Counted from the stretch's first letter, positions 1 to 6,260 are shown. The stretch is DNA of 8,442 bases from Treponema sp. (GCA_009780545.1 WQZW01000048.1:1-8442), one strand, 5' to 3'. Notes: generated by a model not told the origin, from the letters alone. Numbers and translations: made by a program.

Positions 1-171
1 ACGATCTTTGTCGGCGATTCCGAGATCGACATCCAGACCGCCCGCAACTCCGGCTGCTACCCCCTCGGCGTAACCTGGGGCTTCCGCTCCCGCACCGTCC
101 TGGAATCCGCCGGCGCCGCGCGCATCATCGACAACCCGGATGAAATCTGGGACCTGATAGGGAAACGCTGA
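1..171 (+). CDS. HAD-family phosphatase, C-terminal end (partial; phosphoglycolate phosphatase-like)
   Basis: The frame is open from the window edge to TGA at 169-171 and encodes 56 residues. It begins TIFVGDSEIDIQTARNSG, which is HAD motif IV: a hydrophobic strand, then GDSEID with the two acidic residues that coordinate Mg2+, then a helix starting TARNSG. The following GVTWGFRS is the strand and loop typical of phosphoglycolate phosphatase (Gph) and PpaX-like HAD enzymes, and the tail ends in an IIDNPDEIWDLI helix as is usual for these proteins. By family knowledge this is a cytoplasmic phosphomonoesterase, often acting on 2-phosphoglycolate. The nucleophile DxD motif and cap domain lie outside the window, so substrate is inferred only from general resemblance. 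A 10-bp hairpin begins at the stop codon. The next gene has its own promoter candidate and is probably transcribed separately. Confidence 0.88.
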   Translation, partial: TIFVGDSEIDIQTARNSGCYPLGVTWGFRSRTVLESAGAARIIDNPDEIWDLIGKR

Positions 172-197
172 TCCGATCAGTCGCCGGCTGATTGGAT
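171..197 (+). terminator. Hairpin at the stop codon of the HAD gene (possible terminator)
   Basis: ATCCGATCAG (171-180) pairs with CTGATTGGAT (188-197) over 10 bp with one G-U pair and a 7-nt loop. No strong T run follows (only TTTA at 197-200), so intrinsic termination is uncertain. The same TCCRATCAG/CTGATTGGA stem recurs just after the sigma-factor gene at 2373-2399. Confidence 0.4.
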
Positions 198-336
198 TTA
201 GGAGTCTTGCGAAACAAAATTCCACGCCGGGGATGCCGAATCGCCACCCTTCGACTTTAACCGGAAAGTGTCTGCTTATCCCCCACATAAAGCGGCCGAA
301 CCCGGAGTGCGCTTGATTGTATTCGGAGGGTACATA

Positions 337-356
337 CCCCGCCATTCATGGCGGGG
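337..356. repeat. GC-rich palindrome inside element copy 1
   Basis: CCCCGCCAT and ATGGCGGGG form a near-perfect inverted repeat separated by TC; a practical hairpin has a 7-bp CCCCGCC/GGCGGGG stem and a 6-nt loop. It lies 8 nt upstream of the candidate -35 box of the LysM gene. A weaker counterpart (CCGCC/GGCGG, 2516-2530) occupies the same place in the second copy. Confidence 0.75.
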
Positions 357-364
357 CTGTTGAT

Positions 365-392
365 TTGACAATCTGTCCGTGCCCGACATAAA
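365..392 (+). promoter_or_regulatory. Sigma-70-type promoter of the nlpD-rpoS-like unit
   Basis: A perfect -35 hexamer TTGACA (365-370) is followed after 16 nt by CATAAA (387-392), which matches 4 of 6 positions of TATAAT. A transcript would begin near 399. That makes a TTG start at 399 unlikely and favours ATG 447 for the LysM gene, leaving a leader of roughly 50 nt. The first T of the -35 box is the last base of the repeat element, so the element abuts the promoter directly. Prediction from sequence match only. Confidence 0.5.
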
Positions 393-446
393 CATTCATT
401 GCGTATTCCCTTAAACTACGGGCCCGGAGTGCCGATAATTAGCGGT

Positions 447-1343
447 ATGAACCCTTTCCGTCAGTTGATCGTATTGGCATTCCTCCTCGTGCCGCTTTCC
501 TTCGGCCCTTTGGCGGCGGAAACGGTTCATATCGTCGTGAGGGGCGACACGATTTTTTCGCTGGCCCGGACCCACGGGGTGAGCCAGGAAGAGCTGATGG
601 GCCGCAACGGCCTGAAGGATCCGTCCCAGCTCAAGATCGGGATGCGGCTGACCATCCCGACAAAAACCGTTCCGTCCGCCGCACCGGGCACCCAATACCG
701 CGTGTTGCCGGGCGACACCCTGTTCAGCATTGCCCGGAACCGGGGAGTCACCGTGCAGACTCTGCGGGAAGCCAACGGTTTCTCCCAGGACCGGATGCTG
801 CTGGCGGGCGAACTTATCAGGATACCGGGATCCGGCTCTTCGGGCACGGTGGCGCAAGCCGAATCCCCGTCCGGAACTTCCCGGCCCTCGGTTTCCGGCA
901 CCGCGGTAACGACGACGACTCAGGCTGCAAGGCCGGCGGCACCGCAGGCCCCCAGGACCCAGGCCGCGGGGAGAAGGGCCGATCCGGCGCTCGGCTGGCC
1001 CATCTCCTCGACCGACATCCTGTACATGGAAAACAGCCTGGGCGGGGTGCTCATCGCGGGCCGGCAGTTCGACTCGGTGCGTAGCCTGAGTCGGGGAACG
1101 GTGGTCTACGCCGGGCCCTGGCGCGGCTACGGCAAGGTGGCGATAGTCGAGGCCGGCGGGGGATTCAGGTTTCTGTACGGTGCGAACGAAACTCTTTCGG
1201 TTATGGTTGGCGACATAATCGAGAAGGGAACGGAAATCGGGAAGCTGGGCTTACACCCGTCCTCGGGCCGGCCGGAGCTTGTCTTTATTGTTTCCAAGAA
1301 CGGGACCCCGGTGGATCCCGCGACCGCACCGAGGGAAGGATAA
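447..1343 (+). CDS. nlpD: Secreted LysM protein with degenerate M23/LytM domain (NlpD-like)
   Basis: The 298-residue protein starts with a signal peptide (residues 1-24: positive start, hydrophobic core, likely cleavage after PLAA). There is no lipobox cysteine, so unlike E. coli NlpD it does not look like a lipoprotein. Two LysM peptidoglycan-binding domains follow (about 27-71 and 84-127), each with a GDT(I/L)FS(L/I)AR core and ending in (T/R)IP. An Ala/Pro/Thr/Gln-rich linker runs to about 183. The C-terminal domain (about 184-298) has the M23 fold signature GTVVYAGPWRGYGKVAIVEA and GDIIEKG, but the zinc-ligand positions are lost: the HxxxD region reads GGVLIAGRQFD and the HxH strand reads ELVFIV. 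It should therefore be non-catalytic, like NlpD and EnvC, which activate periplasmic amidases at division sites. The start at 447 gives a proper signal peptide; in-frame GTG 429 and TTG 399 also exist but suit the promoter less well. The sigma-factor gene begins 6 nt after the stop. The symbol is by analogy. Confidence 0.85.
   Translation: MNPFRQLIVLAFLLVPLSFGPLAAETVHIVVRGDTIFSLARTHGVSQEELMGRNGLKDPSQLKIGMRLTIPTKTVPSAAPGTQYRVLPGDTLFSIARNRGVTVQTLREANGFSQDRMLLAGELIRIPGSGSSGTVAQAESPSGTSRPSVSGTAVTTTTQAARPAAPQAPRTQAAGRRADPALGWPISSTDILYMENSLGGVLIAGRQFDSVRSLSRGTVVYAGPWRGYGKVAIVEAGGGFRFLYGANETLSVMVGDIIEKGTEIGKLGLHPSSGRPELVFIVSKNGTPVDPATAPREG
1334..1340 (+). promoter_or_regulatory. Ribosome binding site of the sigma-factor gene
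   Basis: GGAAGGA ends just before the TAA of the LysM gene and 9 nt before ATG 1350. It lies inside the last codons of the upstream gene, which fixes the sigma-factor start and suggests translational coupling of the two genes. Confidence 0.7.
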
Positions 1344-1349
1344 CAGCCT

Positions 1350-2369
1350 ATGTCAAGAACCATGATGCAGACGGATATGGATATCGAGCATGAGGGCGTT
1401 GAGATAGACGACCGCTTCAGGCGGAGGAAGCCGACCCTGAAGGGGCAGAAGCGGAACAAGGAGTCCGACCCGCTGGCGTTGTACTTCAGACAGATATCCA
1501 AGTTCCCCCTGCTCAACGTCAAGGAAGAGCAGGTGATCGGCGAGAAGATCGTCAAGCTGCGCTCAAGGCTTGCCGAACTAACCAAGGAAGAAGAGGCCGG
1601 GCATCCGACGGACCCGCAGGAAAAGGCGTCGCTGAACGAAAGCCTGCTCAGCTACAAAAACAGGATGATCAACTCCAATCTCCGCCTTGTCGTTTCCATT
1701 GCCAAGAATTACCAGCACCGCGGTTTGCCCCTGCTCGACCTTATCGACGAGGGCAACATCGGTCTTATCGAGGCGGTGGAACGCTTCGACTACACCAGGG
1801 GCTGCCGGTTCTCGACCTACGGCACCTGGTGGGTACGCCAGGCCATCATCAAGAGCATCGCCGACAAGGGTCGGGTTATCCGCATCCCCATTCACATGCT
1901 CAATACGATCAAAAAGTGCTACTACGTTGCCAAGCAGCTTACCCAGGGCCTGGGTCGTGATCCCAGCGAGGAGGAGTTGTCCGAGTACCTCGACCTGCCG
2001 GTGGGCAAGATAAAGGACATAGTCCGCCTCTCCCAGGAAACAACCAGTCTGGACACCATCGTGGACAACGGCAACCTCACCCGCCTCGCCGACCTCATCA
2101 AGGACGACTCCCTGACCGAACCCTTCGAGCTGGCATTCTCGATAACCCTGCAGGAAACGATGGCCGACATCCTGTCCCAACTTTCCGAGCGGGAGATGCG
2201 GATCATCCAGCTCCGTTACGGACTCGCCGGCGAGGGGCCCCTTACCCTTGAGGAAACCGGTCGGATGCTCGGCATTACCAGGGAGCGCGTCCGGCAGATA
2301 CAGGAAAAAGCCACGATCAAGCTGCGGGACATGGAGGAATTGCTGGAGTTGACGGAAGAGCATTTGTAG
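1350..2369 (+). CDS. rpoS: Group-2 sigma-70 factor, RpoS-like
   Basis: This 339-residue protein directs RNA polymerase to promoters. All core regions are visible: region 1.2 at about 39-68 (DPLALYFRQISKFPLLNVKEE); region 2 at about 101-172, with NLRLVVSIAKNY, LDLIDEGNIGLIEAVERFD and the -10-recognising RFSTYGTWWVRQAI; region 3 from about 176 (IRIPIHMLNTIKK) to 255; and region 4 at about 272-335, with LSEREMRIIQLRYGL and the -35-recognising helix-turn-helix LTLEETGRMLGITRERVRQI. No acidic region 1.1 is present; the first 38 residues are short and charged, which fits group 2 rather than the housekeeping RpoD. Adjacency to an NlpD-like gene, the classic nlpD-rpoS arrangement, supports the RpoS label. 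A charged insertion of roughly 25 residues (about 74-98) separates regions 1.2 and 2.1, which RpoS of E. coli lacks. An alternative is a lineage-specific group-2 or divergent primary factor. Confidence 0.9.
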   Translation: MSRTMMQTDMDIEHEGVEIDDRFRRRKPTLKGQKRNKESDPLALYFRQISKFPLLNVKEEQVIGEKIVKLRSRLAELTKEEEAGHPTDPQEKASLNESLLSYKNRMINSNLRLVVSIAKNYQHRGLPLLDLIDEGNIGLIEAVERFDYTRGCRFSTYGTWWVRQAIIKSIADKGRVIRIPIHMLNTIKKCYYVAKQLTQGLGRDPSEEELSEYLDLPVGKIKDIVRLSQETTSLDTIVDNGNLTRLADLIKDDSLTEPFELAFSITLQETMADILSQLSEREMRIIQLRYGLAGEGPLTLEETGRMLGITRERVRQIQEKATIKLRDMEELLELTEEHL

Positions 2370-2372
2370 GTG

Positions 2373-2399
2373 GTCCAATCAGGCAAGGCCTGATTGGAC
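2373..2399. terminator. 12-bp hairpin after the sigma-factor gene
   Basis: GTCCAATCAGGC (2373-2384) pairs perfectly with GCCTGATTGGAC (2388-2399) around an AAG loop. It starts 3 nt after the sigma-factor stop codon. There is no T tract, so it may act as an RNA stabiliser, or as a terminator for either converging transcript. It is homologous in position and sequence to the hairpin at 171-197. Confidence 0.55.
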
Positions 2400-2402
2400 T
2401 CC

Positions 2403-2439
2403 GGAGATTGTCGTCTTCCTACGGAAGATGACAATCTCC
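2403..2439. terminator. 17-bp hairpin between convergent genes
   Basis: Positions 2403-2419 pair with 2423-2439 over 17 bp (one G-U on the + strand) around a 3-nt loop TAC. This is an unusually long, nearly perfect stem, 3 nt after the previous hairpin. No T run follows on either side. A bidirectional transcription barrier between convergent genes or part of a mobile intergenic element are both possible. Confidence 0.5.
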
Positions 2440-2480
2440 ACGCCTTGGTTCGGTATGGAAGTTGATGAATCGCCATTTAT

Positions 2481-2541
2481 GCGGAATTGTTGATTGTGTT
2501 CGGAGGGTACATATACCGCCTTTATGGCGGAATTGTTGATT
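2481..2541 (+). repeat. Short direct repeat GCGGAATTGTTGATT, two copies
   Basis: The identical 15-mer occurs at 2481-2495 and 2527-2541, offset by 46 nt. In both cases it is preceded by a GCC(A)TTTAT-like sequence. It suggests an internal duplication of the 3' end of the intergenic element. Confidence 0.7.
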
Positions 2542-2553
2542 AACTTACGGCGG

Positions 2554-4233
2554 TTACAACTTGGCAGAATCGTTTTGCGGTGATATTTCGTGATTTTTAG
2601 CCAGCAAAACTATAATTAAAGGCAAGGTGATTACGATGTTAAAATGAAAGAAGCGGTAATCCTGGCCTGAAAGCAACAGCATCGTGCCAAGGTTGTACGC
2701 TACGCTGGGTATAAACAAAACCAGCGCTTTTGCGCCAAGATTGCGGTTTACGGAAAATACACCTGCCAGTAACAGCAGTAACATGTTTAAGCCGATTGAG
2801 GAAAAAATAAACGATGGTATTACCATTTTTATTATGGTATCGATAAATCCGTACAGGATTCCGCTTGTCTTAATAACAGGCCGCATTGTGTCCAGTTCGT
2901 GTTCGGAATAGAGCCTGTAAGCAGTTCCATCCGCACCGCTAATTCCAATACCGTAACGCCAATCCACAGGATGCCATACCATTTTTGTCAATGCAATAAC
3001 TTCGTTTAATGATGTTGTAGGGACTGCTCTGATTGTCCGCAAGGTCATTTGTAATAGTTTTTGCGGTGGAATTTGTTCGATAAATCTTGATATGTCAAAT
3101 GGCCATTTAACCGAATTATAGTTGCCGTGCCGAAAAACTTCCCTCCATTGTTCTTCAGTGGCGATGCCGGTTAAAAATGCCCTTGTCTCATCATCCAACC
3201 GCTCAGGTTCGCGGGACATAACCCCGCTCAGTATGGTCATAGGCAATCCTACCGATTCGATGTAGCGTTGTGTTTTTGACTGTGAAACTCCTACCACAGG
3301 ATACAAAACTTTTGTGATACCCAATACCAGCACAATAGATGCCGCTATTGTAAACAAGGCATTGCGCGTTACCTTTGTATAACAGGCTGCAACCAATATG
3401 CCAAACGGGAGCGTAAAGAAAAACCCGTTGTGCCTGACAATGCTTGCCAATGCGCCGACAACCGCGATTGCCAGAACATTATTCCACTTTGAAAGCCATT
3501 TTCCACCGGATAAAACTATGTTAATCGTACAAACGGCAAGGAAGAGCAACAGTATTGTTGATGCCGTATCTTTCCATGCGTGCAGTACGATGTTTCGTGT
3601 GGGAAGCGGCGTAACTGCCAAAATTAAAAAGAAAACAGACCAGCGTTTTTTTATACCCCAAACCTGAAGCGTTGCGTACATGTATCCTATTGCCATGCAG
3701 AAAAACGTTATCTGAAAACCTATGAAAAAAGAATACGTTGGTACAATATGGGTAACCAACCATATTAGCATCGTATGTATTGCGGGATGCCAATTATCAA
3801 AATTTTCTGATTGAACTTGTATCCATTGGCTTATATTGTCTGGGCTAATCCCGCCGGGGTAATGTGCAAATAAGTTTGCCATGCATACGATAAATGGAAT
3901 TGAAGATGCAACAAGAAATGTTTTTAGGGAAAGCTTGCCACGCTCTTTTTTGCAGTGAATGTACCATGCACCATGTTTACGCAGTAAAAATTTTAGCCCT
4001 TGATATGCAACGCAGAACAATATCGGCCATAGAAATATGGCATCTTTCCCGCCAGTATAAAAATTGGAAAGTGTTATAATTGTTGCAATATATAACGCTA
4101 GCAGCACATTGAAAAAAATAACCACTGTACGTTGCCTTGCTGATAGTGGCGCATATACTGTCTCGTTCAATGTACGATACGATTCTGCAAAGCTGCGAAT
4201 AACCTCTAAAAACTTAGCTAGACTTTTCTTCAT
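2554..4233 (-). CDS. Polytopic membrane protein, GT-C/DUF6020-like (putative glycosyltransferase)
   Basis: A 559-residue integral membrane protein with roughly 11-12 hydrophobic segments: about 36-55, 64-84, 104-123, 152-171, 173-190, 198-210, 224-241, 252-265, 271-285, 292-311, then three near the C-terminus (about 470-550). A large hydrophilic region spans roughly 315-460. Motifs include YPGGISPDN (125-133) in the first long loop, where GT-C enzymes carry their catalytic acidic residue, NWHPAIHT (147-154), WKD (220-222) and RHNGFFF (267-273). This pattern recalls DUF6020 and related GT-C-type proteins that transfer sugars from polyprenyl-phosphate donors on the outer face of the cytoplasmic membrane; the assignment is from memory of the motifs. 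It overlaps the upstream flavoprotein gene by 20 nt and has a strong Shine-Dalgarno. It is the most AT-rich gene here, suggesting acquisition. An O-antigen polymerase or a general polysaccharide membrane protein are alternatives. Confidence 0.75.
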   Translation of the reverse strand: MKKSLAKFLEVIRSFAESYRTLNETVYAPLSARQRTVVIFFNVLLALYIATIITLSNFYTGGKDAIFLWPILFCVAYQGLKFLLRKHGAWYIHCKKERGKLSLKTFLVASSIPFIVCMANLFAHYPGGISPDNISQWIQVQSENFDNWHPAIHTMLIWLVTHIVPTYSFFIGFQITFFCMAIGYMYATLQVWGIKKRWSVFFLILAVTPLPTRNIVLHAWKDTASTILLLFLAVCTINIVLSGGKWLSKWNNVLAIAVVGALASIVRHNGFFFTLPFGILVAACYTKVTRNALFTIAASIVLVLGITKVLYPVVGVSQSKTQRYIESVGLPMTILSGVMSREPERLDDETRAFLTGIATEEQWREVFRHGNYNSVKWPFDISRFIEQIPPQKLLQMTLRTIRAVPTTSLNEVIALTKMVWHPVDWRYGIGISGADGTAYRLYSEHELDTMRPVIKTSGILYGFIDTIIKMVIPSFIFSSIGLNMLLLLLAGVFSVNRNLGAKALVLFIPSVAYNLGTMLLLSGQDYRFFHFNIVITLPLIIVLLAKNHEISPQNDSAKL

Positions 4234-5764
4234 GGTATTCCTCCTCGGTGTTTACGTTCCACACGTTGTCCTTACTAGATTTTCCTGACAGAATGTTACC
4301 TACAGCTTCAAACGCCGTTACCATCGAGTGGTCCATGTTGTTGTAGCGATGCTGCCCGTTGCGGCCGATGCAGTACAGATTCGAAACGGAATCCAAAAAA
4401 GAGCGCAAAGTTCCAAACTCCGTGTAGGTATCGAAATATGCGGGGTAGGCTTTCTTCACCCGTTCCCTGTGCGCAGTAAGAACATCATCTGCCGATGCGA
4501 TCACGCCAATTTTGATTAGTTCGTTCACGACAAACTTTATGTAATCGCTATCGGGCATCTGCCAATGTTCATCGTCCTCGTTGCAAAAGTATTCAAGCCC
4601 GATCCAGACATTTTTGTCAAAGTCCTTCACCATGTACGGAGACCAGTTGTTGAAAACCTGTATGCGCCCCATTTTCACGGACGCGTCCTGCACGTAAATC
4701 CAGCAATCGGGCGCAATTTCGCCTACCGTCGGGACTTTTCCTTTGTTGCGAAGCAGGAATTTCTCGATGGGCACGAGAATCCCGGCCGTTTGGAAATCGC
4801 GATACGGAAGGCCGTTCGCAATGCGGCTTGCATCGTCGGGAACATCCTGAAAAGCATTGACAAGATCTTTGACGGGCATGGAGCAGAGCAGTTCATCGCA
4901 GGCAAACTCGGATCCATCGTCGCACACGACTTTGTTTGCCTTGCCGTTACCGTTGCGCTCGATTCTCACGACCTTTTTGCCCGTCAGAACGGAGCCGCCC
5001 AAACGGCGAATCTCCTCCGCGACGACCGTCCACAACTGACCCGGGCCGTACTTGGGATAGACAAACCATTCTATCAAGGATGTTTCAACTTTTCGATTTT
5101 TCACCCGAAACAGTTTGCCGAAAATATCTCCAAGCACTGTCTTGATTGAAAGTCCTTTGATGCGCTGCGTTCCCCATTCGGCCGATATTTCACGTGGATG
5201 TCTCCCCCACAACTTTTCGGTATAGCCCTCAAAAAACATCGAGTATAAAATTTTGCCAAAACGGTTTATGTAAAAATTTTCAAGATTGTCGTCGGGAAGG
5301 TTTCTGAACAGCGTCGCAAGATAACTGAATCCTGCGCGTATGGTTGTAAAAAAACCCATATTGCGGATGGTGTTGAAGTTCAGCGACACCGGATAATCAA
5401 AGAAAGTATTGTTATAGTAAATACGGCTGACTCTTGTCCGGTACAGCATGACCAGATCGTCTGTTTCGGGATCTGCTCCGTCCTGAGCAAGCCGTCCGGA
5501 ACGACCGAGCATGGCATCGTCCCGCGAAGGTTTTCCCTGCGGTTTCAGGAACAGCATCCACCAGTCGGTTACGCGCCTGTCCTTCGAGAAAAACCGATGC
5601 CCGCCTATGTCCATACGGTTGCCGCCGGAATTCACCGTTCTTGATATGCCGCCGAAAACTTCGCTTTCCTCAAGAAGCGTTACTTCGTATTTTCCGCTTT
5701 TCAAAAGCTCGTAGGCGGCTGTAATTCCCGCAGGTCCCGCGCCGATGATGACGGCTTTTTTCAT
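4214..5764 (-). CDS. FAD-dependent oxidoreductase, UDP-galactopyranose mutase/COG1232-like
   Basis: This 516-residue flavoprotein opens with a Rossmann dinucleotide fold: GAGPAG at 8-13 and an acidic strand end LLEESE at 30-35 with E32 as likely ribose contact. FGGISRT (37-43) and [10 protein letters not shown] (52-61) follow, as in the protoporphyrinogen oxidase/UDP-galactopyranose mutase superfamily. [10 protein letters not shown] (236-245) precedes a second FAD-binding part with GKKVVRIE (262-269). The C-terminal FAD motif is at 463-490 ([19 protein letters not shown], then AFEAVGN), similar in layout to the C-terminal end of galactopyranose mutases. The start at 5764 is chosen because it places the Rossmann strand at the N-terminus, has GGAGGAG upstream and overlaps the gtrA stop as ATGA; an in-frame start at 5884 would add an unrelated 40-residue tail. 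Position between a flippase and a GT-C-like gene suggests action on a nucleotide- or lipid-linked sugar. Substrate is unknown; heme biosynthesis is unlikely from context. Confidence 0.85.
   Translation of the reverse strand: MKKAVIIGAGPAGITAAYELLKSGKYEVTLLEESEVFGGISRTVNSGGNRMDIGGHRFFSKDRRVTDWWMLFLKPQGKPSRDDAMLGRSGRLAQDGADPETDDLVMLYRTRVSRIYYNNTFFDYPVSLNFNTIRNMGFFTTIRAGFSYLATLFRNLPDDNLENFYINRFGKILYSMFFEGYTEKLWGRHPREISAEWGTQRIKGLSIKTVLGDIFGKLFRVKNRKVETSLIEWFVYPKYGPGQLWTVVAEEIRRLGGSVLTGKKVVRIERNGNGKANKVVCDDGSEFACDELLCSMPVKDLVNAFQDVPDDASRIANGLPYRDFQTAGILVPIEKFLLRNKGKVPTVGEIAPDCWIYVQDASVKMGRIQVFNNWSPYMVKDFDKNVWIGLEYFCNEDDEHWQMPDSDYIKFVVNELIKIGVIASADDVLTAHRERVKKAYPAYFDTYTEFGTLRSFLDSVSNLYCIGRNGQHRYNNMDHSMVTAFEAVGNILSGKSSKDNVWNVNTEEEYHEEKSS
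4240..4246 (-). promoter_or_regulatory. Ribosome binding site of the GT-C-like gene
   Basis: On the minus strand GAGGAGG stands 6 nt before ATG 4233 and lies within the last codons of the flavoprotein gene. It fixes the start codon, which would otherwise be doubtful because of the 20-nt gene overlap, and supports coupled translation. Confidence 0.8.
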
Positions 5765-6210
5765 TTTCTTGCTCCTCCGTACAACAGGATTTTGCGGCTC
5801 GTGAAGTTCCACGCAAATACAAGGATCGCCGCAATTCCCCTTGATACCATAAAGAACAGCCCGACAATTTCGGTGAAGAACCACATGAACAGCACCGTCA
5901 ATCCGAGGCCGATCACTCCGACGATGACATATACTGCCATCTCACCAACCTTTCCGATTGGGGCTTTCTCGATAAAGACGAATTTTACCGAGAGCAGATA
6001 ATTGACGCTCACGCCAAGAAGGAAACCGAACACCGCGCATATCAGGTAATGCAAGCCCGTCAGCGAAAGAGTCCATAGAAGGCCTGCATCTGCGATAAAT
6101 GCAATTCCGCTGACAAACAGGGAACGGAATATCTGAAGTGCAACGTTGGCTGTTGGTCTGAGGAAAAGATTTTTGATAGTGGTAAAATAGTTAGTTCCAC
6201 AGGGTTTCAT
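5761..6210 (-). CDS. GtrA-family membrane protein (polyprenyl-phosphate sugar flippase-like)
   Basis: The 149-residue protein has the usual GtrA length and four transmembrane helices at about 28-49, 55-77, 91-111 and 116-136. Typical family features are the [20 protein letters not shown] first helix, [19 protein letters not shown] in helix 2 with the conserved Asn-Tyr before a basic residue and a Phe-rich end, and [12 protein letters not shown] at the end of helix 4. GtrA proteins are thought to translocate polyprenyl-phosphate-linked sugars across the cytoplasmic membrane for O-antigen, teichoic acid or arabinogalactan modification. It is the first gene of the minus-strand operon and its TGA overlaps the next ATG. 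Its own ribosome binding site is weak (GGGG about 10 nt upstream). No GtrB-type polyprenyl-phosphate glycosyltransferase is present in the window, so the donor must be made elsewhere. Confidence 0.88.
   Translation of the reverse strand: MKPCGTNYFTTIKNLFLRPTANVALQIFRSLFVSGIAFIADAGLLWTLSLTGLHYLICAVFGFLLGVSVNYLLSVKFVFIEKAPIGKVGEMAVYVIVGVIGLGLTVLFMWFFTEIVGLFFMVSRGIAAILVFAWNFTSRKILLYGGARK
5772..5778 (-). promoter_or_regulatory. Ribosome binding site of the flavoprotein gene
   Basis: GGAGGAG on the minus strand lies 7 nt before ATG 5764, within the end of the gtrA-like gene. Together with the ATGA stop/start overlap it decides the start codon. Confidence 0.8.
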
Positions 6211-6234
6211 GTAAGATTACCCCGTGACGAAACG

Positions 6235-6260
6235 ATCCGGAGTAGTTTTTTACGCCGGAT
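6235..6260. other. Small inverted repeat in the leader of the gtrA operon
   Basis: ATCCGG (6235-6240) pairs with CCGGAT (6255-6260); inside, after an A-G mismatch, GTA pairs with TAC. It lies 25 nt upstream of the gtrA start codon, so if transcribed it would form a weak hairpin in the 5' leader. No function can be assigned. Confidence 0.35.

Larger units (their letters stand above)
171..365 (+). repeat. Intergenic structured element, copy 1
   Basis: This non-coding stretch shares at least four blocks, in the same order and orientation, with 2373-2541. They are the TCCRATCAG...CTGATTGGA hairpin, a CCACGCC block (222-228), GAATCGCCA (238-246), and a 3' module at 315-365. The 3' module is nearly identical between copies over 22 nt (one substitution) and ends in a GC-rich palindrome and TGTTGATT. 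The palindrome here is CCCCGCCAT (337-345) with ATGGCGGGG (348-356). The pattern resembles dispersed REP-like or MITE-like intergenic elements. No transposase is present in the window, so mobility is an inference. Confidence 0.65.
2373..2541 (+). repeat. Intergenic structured element, copy 2
   Basis: This is the diverged counterpart of 171-365. It has the TCCAATCAG/CTGATTGGA hairpin, CTCCACGCC (2436-2444), GAATCGCCA (2468-2476), and the 3' module at 2492-2541, which shares 21 of its first 22 bases with copy 1 and ends in CCGCC-TTTAT-GGCGG and TTGTTGATT. It fills the space between the converging sigma-factor and membrane-protein genes. Relative to copy 1 it has an extra long hairpin (2403-2439) and a repeated GCGGAATTGTTGATT (2481-2495 and 2527-2541). 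Confidence 0.65.

Noticed and set aside
399..446. TTG start at 399 (or GTG at 429) for the LysM protein.
   Set aside because: The predicted transcript begins near 399, neither start has a good ribosome binding site, and the added residues would precede a normal signal peptide that starts at ATG 447.
1578..2378. A 266-codon open frame on the minus strand antisense to the sigma-factor gene.
   Set aside because: The sigma factor is unmistakable on the + strand, and the antisense product has no recognisable motif or ribosome binding site.
2216..2476. A short minus-strand open frame (86 codons) reading through the hairpins after the sigma-factor gene.
   Set aside because: It spans the end of the sigma-factor gene and the structured element, has no ribosome binding site or domain, and is better explained by the hairpins.
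315..2541. A CRISPR-like or attachment-site reading of the shared intergenic blocks.
   Set aside because: Only two copies lie about 2.2 kb apart with two genes between them. There are no regularly spaced repeats, no tRNA and no integrase in the window.
4565..5149. A 194-codon open frame on the + strand opposite the flavoprotein gene.
   Set aside because: It is the shadow of a well-supported flavoprotein gene and shows no domain signature.
6235..6260. The ATCCGG/CCGGAT inverted repeat as the terminator of dctQM.
   Set aside because: It lies more than 100 nt past the stop codon, the stem is short, and the tentative gtrA promoter lies between it and dctQM. It is more likely leader sequence or chance.
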